Shown here: in pieces, positions 36,930-47,162 of the stretch
Layout: each line of letters begins with the position of its first letter
Position numbering within the stretch: the first letter of the stretch is position 1
Assembly (NCBI RefSeq): GCF_004354985.1
Contig: NZ_SMSK01000009.1
Span: forward strand, 1 to 64,000
DNA: 64,000 nt
Reading direction: 5' to 3'
DNA from: Segetibacter sp. 3557_3
GTDB taxonomy: Bacteria > Bacteroidota > Bacteroidia > Chitinophagales > Chitinophagaceae
The notes under the pieces: model-generated
What the model saw: the letters and a program-made list of their open reading frames with translations, nothing else
Told to the model about the DNA's origin: nothing
Databases searched by the model: none
Program-made: the position numbers and the translations under genes

Positions 36930-38369
36930 TTAATTTTGCATTTTTAATTTCTTCAAGTCTTTCAATGCCCTTTCTGCTGCATGGTAACCGCACATGCCGT
37001 GTACCCCACCACCGGGCGGTGTAGACGAAGAGCAGATATAAATGCCCTTTGTTGATGTGCGATAAGGTGAATAGCGTAGCGCAGGCCGCGTAAACAATTG
37101 CCTTATGTCAATAATGCCGCCATTAATATCGCCCCCGATATAATTTGGATTGTGCTCCTCCATTTGTTGAGTGTTGAAAGTATGACGTGCCAGTATCCGT
37201 TCTTTAAAGCCTGGGGCAAAACGTTCTACCTGGTTTTCGATAGCAGCGGTGCGATCGGTGGTTGAACCATTTGGTACATGGCAATAAGCCCATGCCGTAT
37301 GTTTTCCCTCCGGTGCTCGTGAAGGATCGAATTGGCTTTGTTGCGCCAGTAACACAAAGGGCTTTTCGGCAGGTGTACCATCAGCCGTTTGTTGTTCTGC
37401 ACCGGCGATTTCCGCGAAGGTGTTGCCCAGGTGAATGGTGCCTGCATTGCGGCATTCGGGTGCGGTAAACGGAATGATATCGTCGAGTGCCCAATCGATC
37501 TTAAATACCCCCATGCCGTAACGATATCTTTCAAGCTGCCACCTATAAATGGAGGAAAAGGTATGACCTGCAATTTGTAACAGTTGCCGTGGCGTAACAT
37601 CAAGCATTACTGCATGTGCCGATGGCAATTGCTTTAACGATTTTACCATCACCCCGGTTTCGATCCGTCCGCCAATAGAAACAAAGTACCGTACAAGTGC
37701 ATCAGCAATACGATCAGCCCCACCTGCCGGTATGGGCCATCCGCCGGTATGGCCAACGGCCATCAATACGAGGCCGATCGCGGTTGTGGCAATGTTCGAC
37801 AAGGGCTGAATGCCATGTGCAGCCATACCAGCAAATAGACCCTTTGCCTTTTCCGTGGTGAAGTTTTTCACAAACCAGGTTGCGGGCTGCAAACCTTTTA
37901 AACCAAACCGTGCCATTGCAATTGGGCTTGCCGGTATGTGAAAGGGCGCAAGCAACTCGCGATCCAGTTTTGGCCAGTCGGCTACAACAGAGCCGACGAG
38001 TTGGAGATATTTGTTTTTGTCCGCTCCCAATAGCGCAGCGGTATCAATTATTGAACGGCTAAGCACTGCGGCCGTTCCATCGTCGAAAGGATGTGCGGCT
38101 GCAAGTTGCGGATCAATAAAACGAAGCCCAAAATCTGCAAGCGGCAACGTGCTGAAAAATGGCGACGCAGCAGCAAGCGGATGAATGGCAGAACAGATGT
38201 CGTGCTTAAAGCCGGGAAGGGTTAGCTCGGCTGTGCGGAGGCCTCCACCGATGGTGTCCTTACCTTCGAGCAGTAGTACGGAAAGTCCCTGCCGCTGCAA
38301 ATGAATTGCTGCTGCCAGACCATTTGGTCCTGAACCTACTACCACCGCGTCGTAATCTTTTGTTGCCAT
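36930..38369 (-). CDS. FAD-dependent oxidoreductase, phytoene desaturase-like
   Basis: A 479-residue flavoprotein with an N-terminal dinucleotide-binding motif (VVVGSGPNGLAAA, residues 9-21) and the following GGGLRTAELT segment typical of the phytoene dehydrogenase/amine-oxidase-like branch. The C-terminal FAD-contact region (SSSTPPGGGVHGMCGYHAA) is conserved. No carotenoid synthase, cyclase or other pathway gene is nearby, so the substrate is unclear; members of COG1233 also include all-trans-retinol dehydrogenase-like and NAD(P)/FAD-dependent oxidoreductases of unknown function. It has no signal peptide and is cytoplasmic or membrane-peripheral. It stands alone between two repeat-rich regions. 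Confidence 0.88.
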   Translation of the reverse strand: MATKDYDAVVVGSGPNGLAAAIHLQRQGLSVLLLEGKDTIGGGLRTAELTLPGFKHDICSAIHPLAAASPFFSTLPLADFGLRFIDPQLAAAHPFDDGTAAVLSRSIIDTAALLGADKNKYLQLVGSVVADWPKLDRELLAPFHIPASPIAMARFGLKGLQPATWFVKNFTTEKAKGLFAGMAAHGIQPLSNIATTAIGLVLMAVGHTGGWPIPAGGADRIADALVRYFVSIGGRIETGVMVKSLKQLPSAHAVMLDVTPRQLLQIAGHTFSSIYRWQLERYRYGMGVFKIDWALDDIIPFTAPECRNAGTIHLGNTFAEIAGAEQQTADGTPAEKPFVLLAQQSQFDPSRAPEGKHTAWAYCHVPNGSTTDRTAAIENQVERFAPGFKERILARHTFNTQQMEEHNPNYIGGDINGGIIDIRQLFTRPALRYSPYRTSTKGIYICSSSTPPGGGVHGMCGYHAAERALKDLKKLKMQN

Positions 38370-38516
38370 ATTTGTATTTTCTCACCCCCGTTACAACCGG
38401 ATCCAACGAATGTTCAAATTTCAATTATTAGATCCAATGTAAATACGTTACCCTGTAGTTAGCCGCTGTTTTATTTTAAATACTATGTCAGCCCTGAAAT
38501 TGAAAATTGCTAATTA

Positions 38517-38645
38517 GTGTCGTCTGATTAAGCCATGTATCGCTGATTTGTTCAAGAGTGAAATGCAGTACAAGAGTGCGACGCAACGATTTACAATTAA
38601 AATACTGCAGTTGGGTCCAAAAGAAATTTCTTAATCGAACGACAT
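38517..38645. repeat. Dispersed inverted-repeat (MITE-like) element, intact copy
   Basis: A 129-bp element with ends GTGTCGTCTGATTAAG and CTTAATCGAACGACAT, and the core TGCAGTACAAGAGTGCGACG followed by TGCAGTTGGGTCCAAAAGAA. It fills the middle of the 38370-38732 gap, which otherwise shows nothing. Confidence 0.75.
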
Positions 38646-38732
38646 TGGTTGCTGACCTGTTGATTGTTACCATTCGCCATATGCTTTTGATTGCCGCCAT
38701 GGTTGTTGGGGTACAGCTTAAATGTGCAATGT

Positions 38733-39662
38733 TTATTGTCCCCCGGAAGTCGCCGCACCACGCACGGGTATCGTTTTAATAACCTCGCGTTTTCTAAGGT
38801 CGTATTTCTGGTTTTCGCCCAGGAAGAAGAACGGCCCCGACGAGGCGGTATAATCTTCTTTATCGCCGGTAACATGCTGCCTGCCTTTGCCGGTGATGGT
38901 GTTGTAATCGTAAACCGCCACATACGACTTCCCGATCACTTCAAGAATGTCTCGTTGCACCACTACTGCCGTTGCTTCGTCGAGTCCCAGCCCAATCAGT
39001 TGTGGCGCCTGCTTTACCGCATCAACAAGATCGAATTGCCGGTTGCGCCGCAACAGGTGCTGGTCGATTATTGAATTTTTTAAAAAGCCGAGTCCCTGGG
39101 TATGATCACCAACCAGGATGCGTGCATTATGGGTATCGCCGCGCCACAAAAACGAACCCTGGATGCTTGCGCCGGCAGAACTGCCTGCAATTACCCCACC
39201 GCGTCTCAGTAACTCGTTAAAAGCCTGGTGGGTTAAGGTGTTTAGGTAGTAATCGGCTATTCGCCACTGCCGGCCACCAAGTAAATATACACCTGTGGCC
39301 TGTTTAAGGGGTGCAACGAATCCATCGCTGTTTGCCTCTGTAATGCTGGTTGCATGCAGCAGGGTTACGGTTTTTATGCCGGTGTACTTTTTAATCTGCT
39401 CTACCTCATCGTTGCGATAGGCTGCAGAGTCGCCTGTTGCCGCACTGATCACCACAATTCGGGCTTTCTCTTTGCCACCAGCAAGTTCTACAAACTTGTT
39501 CCATATGGCGGGAGTATTGCCCACGTTGCCTCCGATGATCAGCAACGATCCATTTTCGGGCCCATGAACAGTAGCAGAAGCGGTATCGATTTTAATGGGT
39601 GTTTGGGCAATAACTGTTATAGAGAGCGCTAAGGATAAACTGTATACGACTAGCTTTTTCAT
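38733..39662 (-). CDS. Secreted cyanophycinase (peptidase family S51), second of a tandem pair
   Basis: A 309-residue exported serine peptidase. The signal peptide ends near ITVIAQ (residue 20). GSSAGA (160-165) carries the nucleophile Ser162. GGRQWRI (129-135) is the Gln/Arg motif, and IIDQHLLRRNR and GLGLDEATAVVV match cyanophycinase rather than the smaller dipeptidase E (which lacks DQH and is about 230 residues). Cyanophycinases hydrolyse multi-L-arginyl-poly-L-aspartate to beta-Asp-Arg dipeptides. It begins 8 bases after the paralogue upstream (39671-40624). The SusC/SusD pair further upstream could import the products, and no isoaspartyl dipeptidase is in the window. Confidence 0.9.
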   Translation of the reverse strand: MKKLVVYSLSLALSITVIAQTPIKIDTASATVHGPENGSLLIIGGNVGNTPAIWNKFVELAGGKEKARIVVISAATGDSAAYRNDEVEQIKKYTGIKTVTLLHATSITEANSDGFVAPLKQATGVYLLGGRQWRIADYYLNTLTHQAFNELLRRGGVIAGSSAGASIQGSFLWRGDTHNARILVGDHTQGLGFLKNSIIDQHLLRRNRQFDLVDAVKQAPQLIGLGLDEATAVVVQRDILEVIGKSYVAVYDYNTITGKGRQHVTGDKEDYTASSGPFFFLGENQKYDLRKREVIKTIPVRGAATSGGQ

Positions 39663-39670
39663 AATTGTGC

Positions 39671-40624
39671 TTATTTGATGGTTTGGTTAACGGCAGGGGA
39701 ATTGGCTTGCCTTCTTGTGTTATTCTGGATCACTTTGCGGTTTCTCAGGTCGTACCGCTGCCCTGAACCAAGAAAAAAGAATGGACCAGCAGGCACCGAC
39801 GGTGCGTCTTCGCTTGTGTTGCTGTCGCTGCTGAAGTCGGCAACCTGGCTGCTTGCAACAATGGTTTTATGATCATAAATGACCGCGTATGATTTACCCA
39901 ACACTTCCAGCGTATCACGCTGAACAACAATGGCGGTGCTTTCATCCAGACCGATGCCGATGAGTTCGGGTGACTTACGAATAAAATCAACCAGGTCGAA
40001 TTCGCGGTTACGCTTAAGCAGGTGTTGGTCGATCGCTGAATTTTTTAGAAATCCCAGACCCTGGGTATGGTCGCCGATGAGTATGTGTGGGCCCTTTGTA
40101 TCGCCCCTCCACAGGAAAGATCCCTGGATGCTTGCACCTGCCGAACTGCCAACGATTACACCGCCCCTGTTGAGCACGTCAAAAAATGCCTGGTGTGTTA
40201 GGGTGTTCAGGTACGAGTCGGCAATCCGCCATTGACGACCACCATCAAAATAAACACCTGTTGCCGTTTTTAACGGAGCGATAAACTGTTCGCTATTAGC
40301 TTCGGTTAAATTATTAGTGTGCAGCATGGTGACTTTACTAATGCCAAACTCCTTTTTTATTCGTTCTACGCTGCGCTTATTATATGCGGCTGAATCGCCT
40401 GTTGCAGCGGTGATGACAACAATGTCTGCTTTATCCTTTCCACCTGCGAGCTCAAGAAATTTAGCCCAAATCTCAGGTGTGTTTGCACCGCCACCGATGA
40501 TTATAAGCGATCCTTTTTCGGGCCCATGTTTGGTGGTTGCGGTTTCTTTGATTTTTATAGGTGTTTGTGCGATGGCAGTTACACCGGCGAACAATAAGGG
40601 TAGCAGCAGCTTATTAACTTTCAT
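39671..40624 (-). CDS. Secreted cyanophycinase (peptidase family S51), first of a tandem pair
   Basis: A 317-residue paralogue of the next gene, sharing the order signal peptide (ending VTAIAQ), TPIKI, GGGANTPEIW, GDSAAY, GGRQWRIADSYLNTLTHQAF, GSSAGASIQGSFLWRGDT and DQHLLKRNR. It differs by a short insertion (about residues 258-275, SSQVADFSSDSNTSEDA) and a longer, Asn-rich tail. All S51 landmarks, including the serine in GSSAGA, are intact, so both copies are probably active. The 58-base gap from the SusD gene and the same orientation suggest one transcript with SusC/SusD. Confidence 0.9.
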   Translation of the reverse strand: MKVNKLLLPLLFAGVTAIAQTPIKIKETATTKHGPEKGSLIIIGGGANTPEIWAKFLELAGGKDKADIVVITAATGDSAAYNKRSVERIKKEFGISKVTMLHTNNLTEANSEQFIAPLKTATGVYFDGGRQWRIADSYLNTLTHQAFFDVLNRGGVIVGSSAGASIQGSFLWRGDTKGPHILIGDHTQGLGFLKNSAIDQHLLKRNREFDLVDFIRKSPELIGIGLDESTAIVVQRDTLEVLGKSYAVIYDHKTIVASSQVADFSSDSNTSEDAPSVPAGPFFFLGSGQRYDLRNRKVIQNNTRRQANSPAVNQTIK

Positions 40625-40682
40625 GATTGATGGTGTTGATTAATTTTTTTTCAAGTGTAGAAGGTGTTGTTTACAAGGTCTC

Positions 40683-42014
40683 TTAATATCCCGGGTTTTG
40701 CTCCAGGTCGGGATCCTGTATAATCTCTGTCTGAGGTATCGGGAAGATCCAGAATTGCTCGTTTTTAAGATTTGGATTTATTGCGCCAAACACCTCTCCT
40801 GCTCTACCGGTGCGTACAATGTCCGTAAAGCGATGTCCTTCGAAAGGCAGCTCCAACCTGCGCTCCTTTTCAACCAGGAGCAGGATGTCCTGCTTTGAGA
40901 ACGAAGGACTATAATTTACCACCGGTACATCGGCGCGTGCTTTGATGACGTTTAAATCGGCGATTGCTCCCGGCAGATCCGGACTGGTTTTTTTAGCTCT
41001 TGCCTCAGCGCGGATGAGATACTGTTCGGCAATACGCAATACATATATGGAACTGGTGCCATCCTGCTTTCCGTACTGAATAAGATCGTAAACCCCTTCA
41101 GGTGTTTGAAACAGCAGGCTCTTTCTTGAGCCACCTTGTTGCGGATCAAGCAGCAGGCCGACAAATTCACGGGCCGGGATATAATCGTGCCGACCGCCTT
41201 GTGCCGGCGAGAGCCAGTTGGTGTAAAACGAACTCCTGTCTGCTGAGCTAAACGCAATCTCAAAAATGGACTCCGTAGTGTTTTTTCCGGTGTAAAAGTT
41301 TGAAAATGGTTTTACCAGGCTGAAGCTGCTGGCCGCGATGACCTTCGACGCATATTCTTCCGCCAACTCCCAGCGTTGTGTATACAAATAGAGCCGTGCT
41401 TTAAGGGCATAAACGGTGAACTTATTAGCCCGGTTCCGATCAACTTTTTCGGTCAACAATGCTTCAGCTTTGTCAAGGTCAGCCTGTGCCTGGGCATAGG
41501 TTTGCACCTGGGTGCTCCGCTTAATGCCCTTGTGACTGGTTGGTGAAACTGCAGGCTCAAGAACGATTGGCGCACCTCCGTAAACCCGGGCAAGATCAAA
41601 ATATACCAGCCCGCGCAGGAAATAAGCTTCGCCAAGAATTTGGTTACGCGCAGCAGTAGATATGGTGCCTTCTGCAAGCGCAGGTAATTTATTGATGACG
41701 AAGTTTGCACGGTTGATGGTGGTATACATCGATGAAAAACCGCCACCCCCACTTGCCGCGGTTTTATTGGCAACAAGGTTATTCTGACTATTAAAATTCA
41801 CCACGTTGTCACCCGCAAGATCAAGGGCGACAATGGTTCCGCCGATATATCCCTGCAACGCGTCGTAGGTACCGATCAGGGCGGCCTGTGCCGACTTTTC
41901 ATCTACAATAACAGCTTCGTCTGAAATGGTAGCCTGTGGCTCCGTATCGAGCACTTTACTGCAGGCGCCAAAGACCATAACCAGCAATATAAAAACGAGG
42001 TTGGTAAGTTTCAT
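40683..42014 (-). CDS. SusD/RagB-family outer-membrane lipoprotein
   Basis: A 443-residue lipoprotein, shorter than the SusD proteins near the left end and in the size range of RagB-like members. The signal ends in FGAC (Cys18). It has a TPR-like region with YFLRGLVYFDLARVYGGAPI in the middle and ERRLELPFEGHRFTD near the C-terminus. It follows its SusC partner by 12 bases and precedes two secreted cyanophycinases, which hints at a peptide rather than a glycan ligand. That link is an inference from gene order. Confidence 0.94.
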   Translation of the reverse strand: MKLTNLVFILLVMVFGACSKVLDTEPQATISDEAVIVDEKSAQAALIGTYDALQGYIGGTIVALDLAGDNVVNFNSQNNLVANKTAASGGGGFSSMYTTINRANFVINKLPALAEGTISTAARNQILGEAYFLRGLVYFDLARVYGGAPIVLEPAVSPTSHKGIKRSTQVQTYAQAQADLDKAEALLTEKVDRNRANKFTVYALKARLYLYTQRWELAEEYASKVIAASSFSLVKPFSNFYTGKNTTESIFEIAFSSADRSSFYTNWLSPAQGGRHDYIPAREFVGLLLDPQQGGSRKSLLFQTPEGVYDLIQYGKQDGTSSIYVLRIAEQYLIRAEARAKKTSPDLPGAIADLNVIKARADVPVVNYSPSFSKQDILLLVEKERRLELPFEGHRFTDIVRTGRAGEVFGAINPNLKNEQFWIFPIPQTEIIQDPDLEQNPGY

Positions 42015-42026
42015 AATTCAAACATT

Positions 42027-45000
42027 TTAGAAGGTGATGTTCACGCCCAGGTTAACAGATTTGGTTTGCGGTACACCGTTGAAATCAAGTCCCTGCACAA
42101 GTTCGCTTTCGCTATCGGCTGCAGAATTTGTTTCCGGGTCGGGTCCGCTGTAACGGGTAAGTGTCAGCAGGTTGCTACCGGTGATGTAAAACCGGGCATT
42201 GCTGATTTTTAGTGCAGAGGTAAACTTTGCAGGCAATGTATACCCAATCGAAATATCCCGTAGCCGTATAAAAGACGCATCTTCAAGAAAGCGGCTGGAG
42301 TTGCTTTCATAGTTCCGGCTGCCATCAGGATTTATCACTGATGTTGGACGAGGTAATACGTCAACATCGCCCGGCTTTTGCCAGTAATTCAGTGCGGATT
42401 TTTGTATTGACCTTGTTACACCACGCGTACCGCCTACGTCGAGAAACAAGGCCGTATAGTTAAAGAGCTTGTTGCCCGAGCGATAAAACAGGTTCAGGTT
42501 TACATCGAGGTTTTTATAGGTAAATGTGTTTTTGAAAATGCCTTCAAAAAGCGGCCATACATCATCAACAATCCTGCGGTCGTCTGCGGTTATCTTACCG
42601 TCTTTTTTTACGTCTTCATAAATGGCATTTCCGGTTTGCGGGTCTACACCAAGGTAGTTGTACACCCAAATAGAATACAACGGAAAACCTTGTTCCAACC
42701 GGTACATACCATAGCTGCCGGTAATGGGTGTGCTTAGTTTTTCAATTTTGTTGGTATTGTGCGAAACCGTGAAAGTGGTGTTCCAGGTAAAATCTTTTGA
42801 AGTGATGTTTTTTGAACTGGCCAGGAATTCGAAGCCGGTATTACTTATTTCCCCTACGTTTCGGTATACTGAGGAGAACCCGGTTTTTGCAGCGACCGGC
42901 TCATTTAACAACAGGTCGGAGGTATACTTACGGTAATAGTCCGCTTCCAGTGTAAGGCGATCGTTAAAGAGTGACCCTGAAAGGCCAATGTTGAACTGGC
43001 TGGTGGTTTCCCATCGCAGATCAGGGTTAGCAAGCTGGCTTGGTGCAATACCCGGCAGCTCAGAATAGTTGCGGCCACCGGTCCATAAACCTCTTGAAGC
43101 AAAGTCATCGATATCCTGGTTACCGGTTAGTCCATAGCTTGTTTTCAAACGAAGATTGCCGACAGTACTATTTTGGGGGTAGAACTTCTCGTTGCTGATG
43201 TTCCATGCCAACCCAACCGATGGAAAATAAGCCCACCGGCGATCCGCACCAAATCGCGAAGATGCGTCTGCCCTGAGGTTTGCATCAATCACGTACCGTT
43301 TATCATAAGCATAATTTGCACCTGCAAAAAACGAAACCAGTCCATAATCAGAACCTGATGAAGAAGCGGTTTGCACAGCAGCTGAAGTAATACGCTTAAA
43401 CTGGTTGCTGGGAAAACCGGTACCTGTTAGCGTTTGCCTTTCTGTTTTTGTATACTGTACGGTATTGCCTGCAAAAAACGAAAAACTGTTGTTGTTCCGG
43501 TTGCTGTAGAAGTTCAATAACTGTTCTGCAATCAGCGATTGCTTTGTGGTGGTTACATCATTGGCTTCGCCGGCAGGTTGGCCATACACCAGGTTGGTAT
43601 TGTAATAGGCCTTCTCGTGGTAGTTATTGTAGTCGTTGCTCAACGAGGTTTTAAACGACAGGTTGGGCAGTATGCTGTAGGTGGCATAAAGATTATTAAT
43701 ACTCCGAAGACTTACCGCGTGATTGTCGGAATTTGCAAGTATCGCAAGGTGGTTGTCGAATACGGTTGGTTTTGCATAACTGCCATCAGCATTATAAAAA
43801 GCATAAAATGTTGGGGTATGCAGGGCAGCCTGGAACAAGCCTGCAGGTCCGTCGCCTACACGAACAACTGTTCTGGGCACACTAGAAATACTATTGCTGG
43901 TTCCGATCTTAATTTTCCTGTTAATGGTATGGTCAAGATTAAACCGGAATGAATAACGGGTTAAATCCTGCAGCTTTAGTGTAGACTCCTGTTCCTGGTA
44001 TTCGCCACCCAGGTAAAAATTCGTTTTGGCATCTCCACCCGATACAGAGAGATTATACCGTTGTGAATGCGCGGTGCGAAAAACATCACTTACCCTGTCA
44101 TAGGTTTTTTGATCTTCAGGATTACCATAAGCCGGAAAACCCGCAACTACTTCGCTCAGGGGTCTGAACGGCCGTGTCGCATAACTTTTACCATCGTTCT
44201 GGTGCACAAGGTTTACAAGTTCCGCGTGTTCCGTGCCGCTAACGAGTTCCCACAAATTCGTTGCCTTGCCAATTCCATAATCAGCGGAGAAGTTAAGTTT
44301 TGTTTTGGCGTTTTTCGAACCGCGTTTTGTCGTAATCAGGATAACCCCATTGGCACCTCTTGCGCCATATACTGCAGTTGCATTTGCATCTTTAAGTACC
44401 GATACCGACTCAATATCTTCAGGGTTAATGTCGGAAAGCGGGTTAGGTGTTTGCCCTCCCAATCCCCTTGATAAACCTTGCAAACTTTCGTTGTTGATAA
44501 ACACCCCGTCTACAATATACAGTGGATCGTTACCGGCAGTAATCGAGGTCGCGCCCCGTAACCTGACCAGTACAGATGTACCCGGAACACCAGAATTGCT
44601 GGCAATCATTAATCCGGGTACCTGTCCCTGGAGTTTTTCAGTAACGCTTGTATAAGATGCTTTCGAGAGGTCGCCCGCCGACACCGTCGTGATGGCACTT
44701 GTTTGCGCATTTCGCCGGGTTTGGGTATAACCAACCACCATTACTTCGTTCAATTGTTTGGGTGCTTCTTTCAACAAAATTTCTATCGGGCTTCCGGCTG
44801 CTTCAACTTCCTGTTTTTCGTAGCCTACAAAACTGATCTCGAGTGTATAAGGAAACTTTTGACCGGTTACAAAATCAAACTTTCCTTTGGTATCTGTTTC
44901 AACGGTATGCGTGGTTCCCTTAATGTGTACCACAGCCTGGTGGAGTGGTTGCCGGGTTCTTGCGTCTAAAACAGTACCTGTAAGCGTAGAGTTGATGAGT

Positions 45001-45131
45001 GGTGTGGTTTGAGCGTTTGTTGAATAGTTCGTCAGCAATAAAATCAATGCTGCTAATAACCAGGATAATCTTCTCCTGTGATCCCGTTGGTGCCGTCTTA
45101 AAGCATTTCGCGATGGTACAATTCGGTACAT
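42027..45131 (-). CDS. SusC/RagA-family TonB-linked outer-membrane transporter
   Basis: A 1034-residue transporter with an unusually long basic n-region (about 25 residues, RHQRDHRRR) before the signal-peptide helix and the cleavage site near STNAQ (about residue 41). A carboxypeptidase-regulatory-like domain (about 52-130) and the plug domain follow, with LKDANATAVYGARGANGV, then the barrel ending VNLGVNITF. A shorter start is possible but no better in-frame Met is seen. It pairs with the SusD at 40683-42014 and is separated by 335 bases from the membrane protein gene upstream, so a promoter may lie in that gap. Confidence 0.94.
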   Translation of the reverse strand: MYRIVPSRNALRRHQRDHRRRLSWLLAALILLLTNYSTNAQTTPLINSTLTGTVLDARTRQPLHQAVVHIKGTTHTVETDTKGKFDFVTGQKFPYTLEISFVGYEKQEVEAAGSPIEILLKEAPKQLNEVMVVGYTQTRRNAQTSAITTVSAGDLSKASYTSVTEKLQGQVPGLMIASNSGVPGTSVLVRLRGATSITAGNDPLYIVDGVFINNESLQGLSRGLGGQTPNPLSDINPEDIESVSVLKDANATAVYGARGANGVILITTKRGSKNAKTKLNFSADYGIGKATNLWELVSGTEHAELVNLVHQNDGKSYATRPFRPLSEVVAGFPAYGNPEDQKTYDRVSDVFRTAHSQRYNLSVSGGDAKTNFYLGGEYQEQESTLKLQDLTRYSFRFNLDHTINRKIKIGTSNSISSVPRTVVRVGDGPAGLFQAALHTPTFYAFYNADGSYAKPTVFDNHLAILANSDNHAVSLRSINNLYATYSILPNLSFKTSLSNDYNNYHEKAYYNTNLVYGQPAGEANDVTTTKQSLIAEQLLNFYSNRNNNSFSFFAGNTVQYTKTERQTLTGTGFPSNQFKRITSAAVQTASSSGSDYGLVSFFAGANYAYDKRYVIDANLRADASSRFGADRRWAYFPSVGLAWNISNEKFYPQNSTVGNLRLKTSYGLTGNQDIDDFASRGLWTGGRNYSELPGIAPSQLANPDLRWETTSQFNIGLSGSLFNDRLTLEADYYRKYTSDLLLNEPVAAKTGFSSVYRNVGEISNTGFEFLASSKNITSKDFTWNTTFTVSHNTNKIEKLSTPITGSYGMYRLEQGFPLYSIWVYNYLGVDPQTGNAIYEDVKKDGKITADDRRIVDDVWPLFEGIFKNTFTYKNLDVNLNLFYRSGNKLFNYTALFLDVGGTRGVTRSIQKSALNYWQKPGDVDVLPRPTSVINPDGSRNYESNSSRFLEDASFIRLRDISIGYTLPAKFTSALKISNARFYITGSNLLTLTRYSGPDPETNSAADSESELVQGLDFNGVPQTKSVNLGVNITF

Positions 45132-45466
45132 TTCAATTTTTGGTTTAAGATGATAAGATGAACAGCAGTCAACGCCAATTGAACTTGCTGTTATTGCGAT
45201 CTTGAATTTGTTAATGGTGATTATTTACCTGCTTACCGCTTCAAAGCCATACACGAAAACGGAAACCGATATGCAAAGTGCGGGTCGCCTGCAAACGGCA
45301 TCCCGAAAAACTTTAGTAGAAACTTTTTTGGGAGCCAGCTGAGGATTTCTTTTCAACATCGTTGTGTCACTCTCTTTTACGGCAACAATGCTATTCACCA
45401 GTAATCAACAGCATAGTGACCGCACCATGAATAATTGTTTTGATGACTTAATAAAAGTGGCCTTTG
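45132..45466. other. Intergenic region upstream of the SusC gene
   Basis: A 335-base gap. It contains a decayed, reversed dispersed element at about 45305-45400 (AAACTTTAGTAGAAAC, then CAACATCGTTGTGTCACTC and TTACGGCA). No clear TAnnTTTG box is seen for the SusC gene. Confidence 0.5.
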
Positions 45467-47131
45467 TTAATCGTATTTACCCGCTTGCAGGCTTCCTGGT
45501 GAAAGCGCATAATTGCGGTCAATCCTATCAAGCACGACGTAGATCGAGTCCCTGTTTTCGTTGACACCCCGCAGTATTACTTTACTTCCATCGATTGTCT
45601 CATAGTTCAGGATCATCCTGTTTCGCATTTCCCCTTTTGGTGCAGCTTCATACTCACGTTTGCGGCGGGTAGACATGGCAAGCGGATGTATCTTGTATAG
45701 TTCGTCGCCTATGTTTGCCAGTGCGGTCGCAGGTATCCAGTTCGCTGGATTGCCAGCAGCTGTGGATGAATCCCTTCTTGCTGCTGGTTGCGCAGCATTG
45801 TTCCGCTTCCTACTTGCATTGAAAGGTCGATTTCGCCTATCCCCTGCTGCCCGGTATTTGTCTTCGAGGTACAATACCTTATTTTGTTCATCAGCATAGT
45901 AGTGAAACACCCGCTGCCCCCCTGCAACCCCCGACACTTCAAACGTCCGGTTCAAGTCGCGCTGGGGATCACCACCGCCGTTCGACAGGTCGAGCGGTGT
46001 GGGCTTATTAACCCGGAAGGTAAGCGTCGACCAGTTCTCAAATGTGGCCTCCTGCCAGCGTACTGAATCAAGCGGAGACTGGGCTAATGATTGGTTGTTG
46101 ATCTTAAACTCGCTAACATGATAGTTTCCCCGCAGTGCTTTTGCCCCTGCAACTGCCGGTTGTTTATAAGGGTCGTACAGGAAGTTTACCAGTTGCAGGT
46201 AGAACAACACGACCAGAAAAAGGAAGATGGTCACCGACTTGAGTCCGATGCGCGTAAACCTTTGCCAGGGTTTATTAAATACCGGGTAGTATTGCGTGGG
46301 CACCGTATACTTTTCGAGCACAAACAACCGGTAAATTTTAGGTACGTCATCCACCAACAAAAAAGCGGCGAGCAATACAAAATATGAACTGTAAACATGC
46401 ACCCCGCCGTCGTAAGCAAAGTTTACATACACGATGTCGGCAAGTGCGGCAAAGAGTAAAATAGCACCAATGGTAGTCGTACGCCTGAAGAACAACAATG
46501 CGCCCGCAAGCACCTCGACAACCCCGGCGAACACTTCGTACCATGGTACTATGCCGATCGACAACCAATACAACTTTTGGGCTGTAAGGTCCCCAAAATT
46601 GGTGTTCAAAATGCCCAGTGATGGATAAGGCAATTGGGTGGGCAGCAACTTGGTAAAACCAAAACCAATGATGCCGATACCCGCACGGTACCTTACCACT
46701 ACACGAAGCCAATAATAGAGGAGCTTATATTCCCTCCGTTCCCTTTTAAGTGCTTTGGCTATAAGGGTCCAGGCAAGTGCGCCAACTATGGATACCGCAA
46801 GGGTGATCAGCCAGTTAGCATAGCCAAGCAGCGAGCTGCCGAAAATGGTATTGCCAAATATGTTGATCCCCGAACCAAAACGGGCAATGTCGTACAGGTC
46901 GCGATAATGAAGTGCAGTCCAGTCGAGCCTGATTAATTGCCTGTACCATTCAATACTGTTCGGAATGGAGATGCTGATAAAGAATATAAATGCAACCGTG
47001 AAAAGGAAACGTTCATAGTTTTTCCAGCCACCAACCCGATCCTCAATAACGGGGGTAGATGTTGGATAAGCATGGTAAACATGGCTTTTTGCAACAGGGT
47101 GATCTTGTAAGCTTCTTGTGGATAAGGACAT
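45467..47131 (-). CDS. DoxX-like integral membrane protein, paralogue 1
   Basis: A 554-residue protein with about eight membrane helices over residues 40-325 and a roughly 230-residue C-terminal extracytoplasmic region rich in Arg, Asn and Ala. The membrane part contains VRYRAGIGIIGFGFTKLLP, LNTNFGDL and VVEVLAGALLFFRR, which resemble the DoxX four-helix core (catalytic role unproven in most members). The tail has beta-rich segments with VSEFKINNQSL and VFHYYADEQNKVLYLEDKY. The neighbouring gene (47163-48542) is a clear paralogue with the same core. The function is unknown. Genes downstream on the same strand encode SusC/SusD and cyanophycinases. Confidence 0.7.
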   Translation of the reverse strand: MSLSTRSLQDHPVAKSHVYHAYPTSTPVIEDRVGGWKNYERFLFTVAFIFFISISIPNSIEWYRQLIRLDWTALHYRDLYDIARFGSGINIFGNTIFGSSLLGYANWLITLAVSIVGALAWTLIAKALKRERREYKLLYYWLRVVVRYRAGIGIIGFGFTKLLPTQLPYPSLGILNTNFGDLTAQKLYWLSIGIVPWYEVFAGVVEVLAGALLFFRRTTTIGAILLFAALADIVYVNFAYDGGVHVYSSYFVLLAAFLLVDDVPKIYRLFVLEKYTVPTQYYPVFNKPWQRFTRIGLKSVTIFLFLVVLFYLQLVNFLYDPYKQPAVAGAKALRGNYHVSEFKINNQSLAQSPLDSVRWQEATFENWSTLTFRVNKPTPLDLSNGGGDPQRDLNRTFEVSGVAGGQRVFHYYADEQNKVLYLEDKYRAAGDRRNRPFNASRKRNNAAQPAARRDSSTAAGNPANWIPATALANIGDELYKIHPLAMSTRRKREYEAAPKGEMRNRMILNYETIDGSKVILRGVNENRDSIYVVLDRIDRNYALSPGSLQAGKYD

Positions 47132-47162
47132 GGGAGAAGATTAATAGTTACTTGTGGGTAGA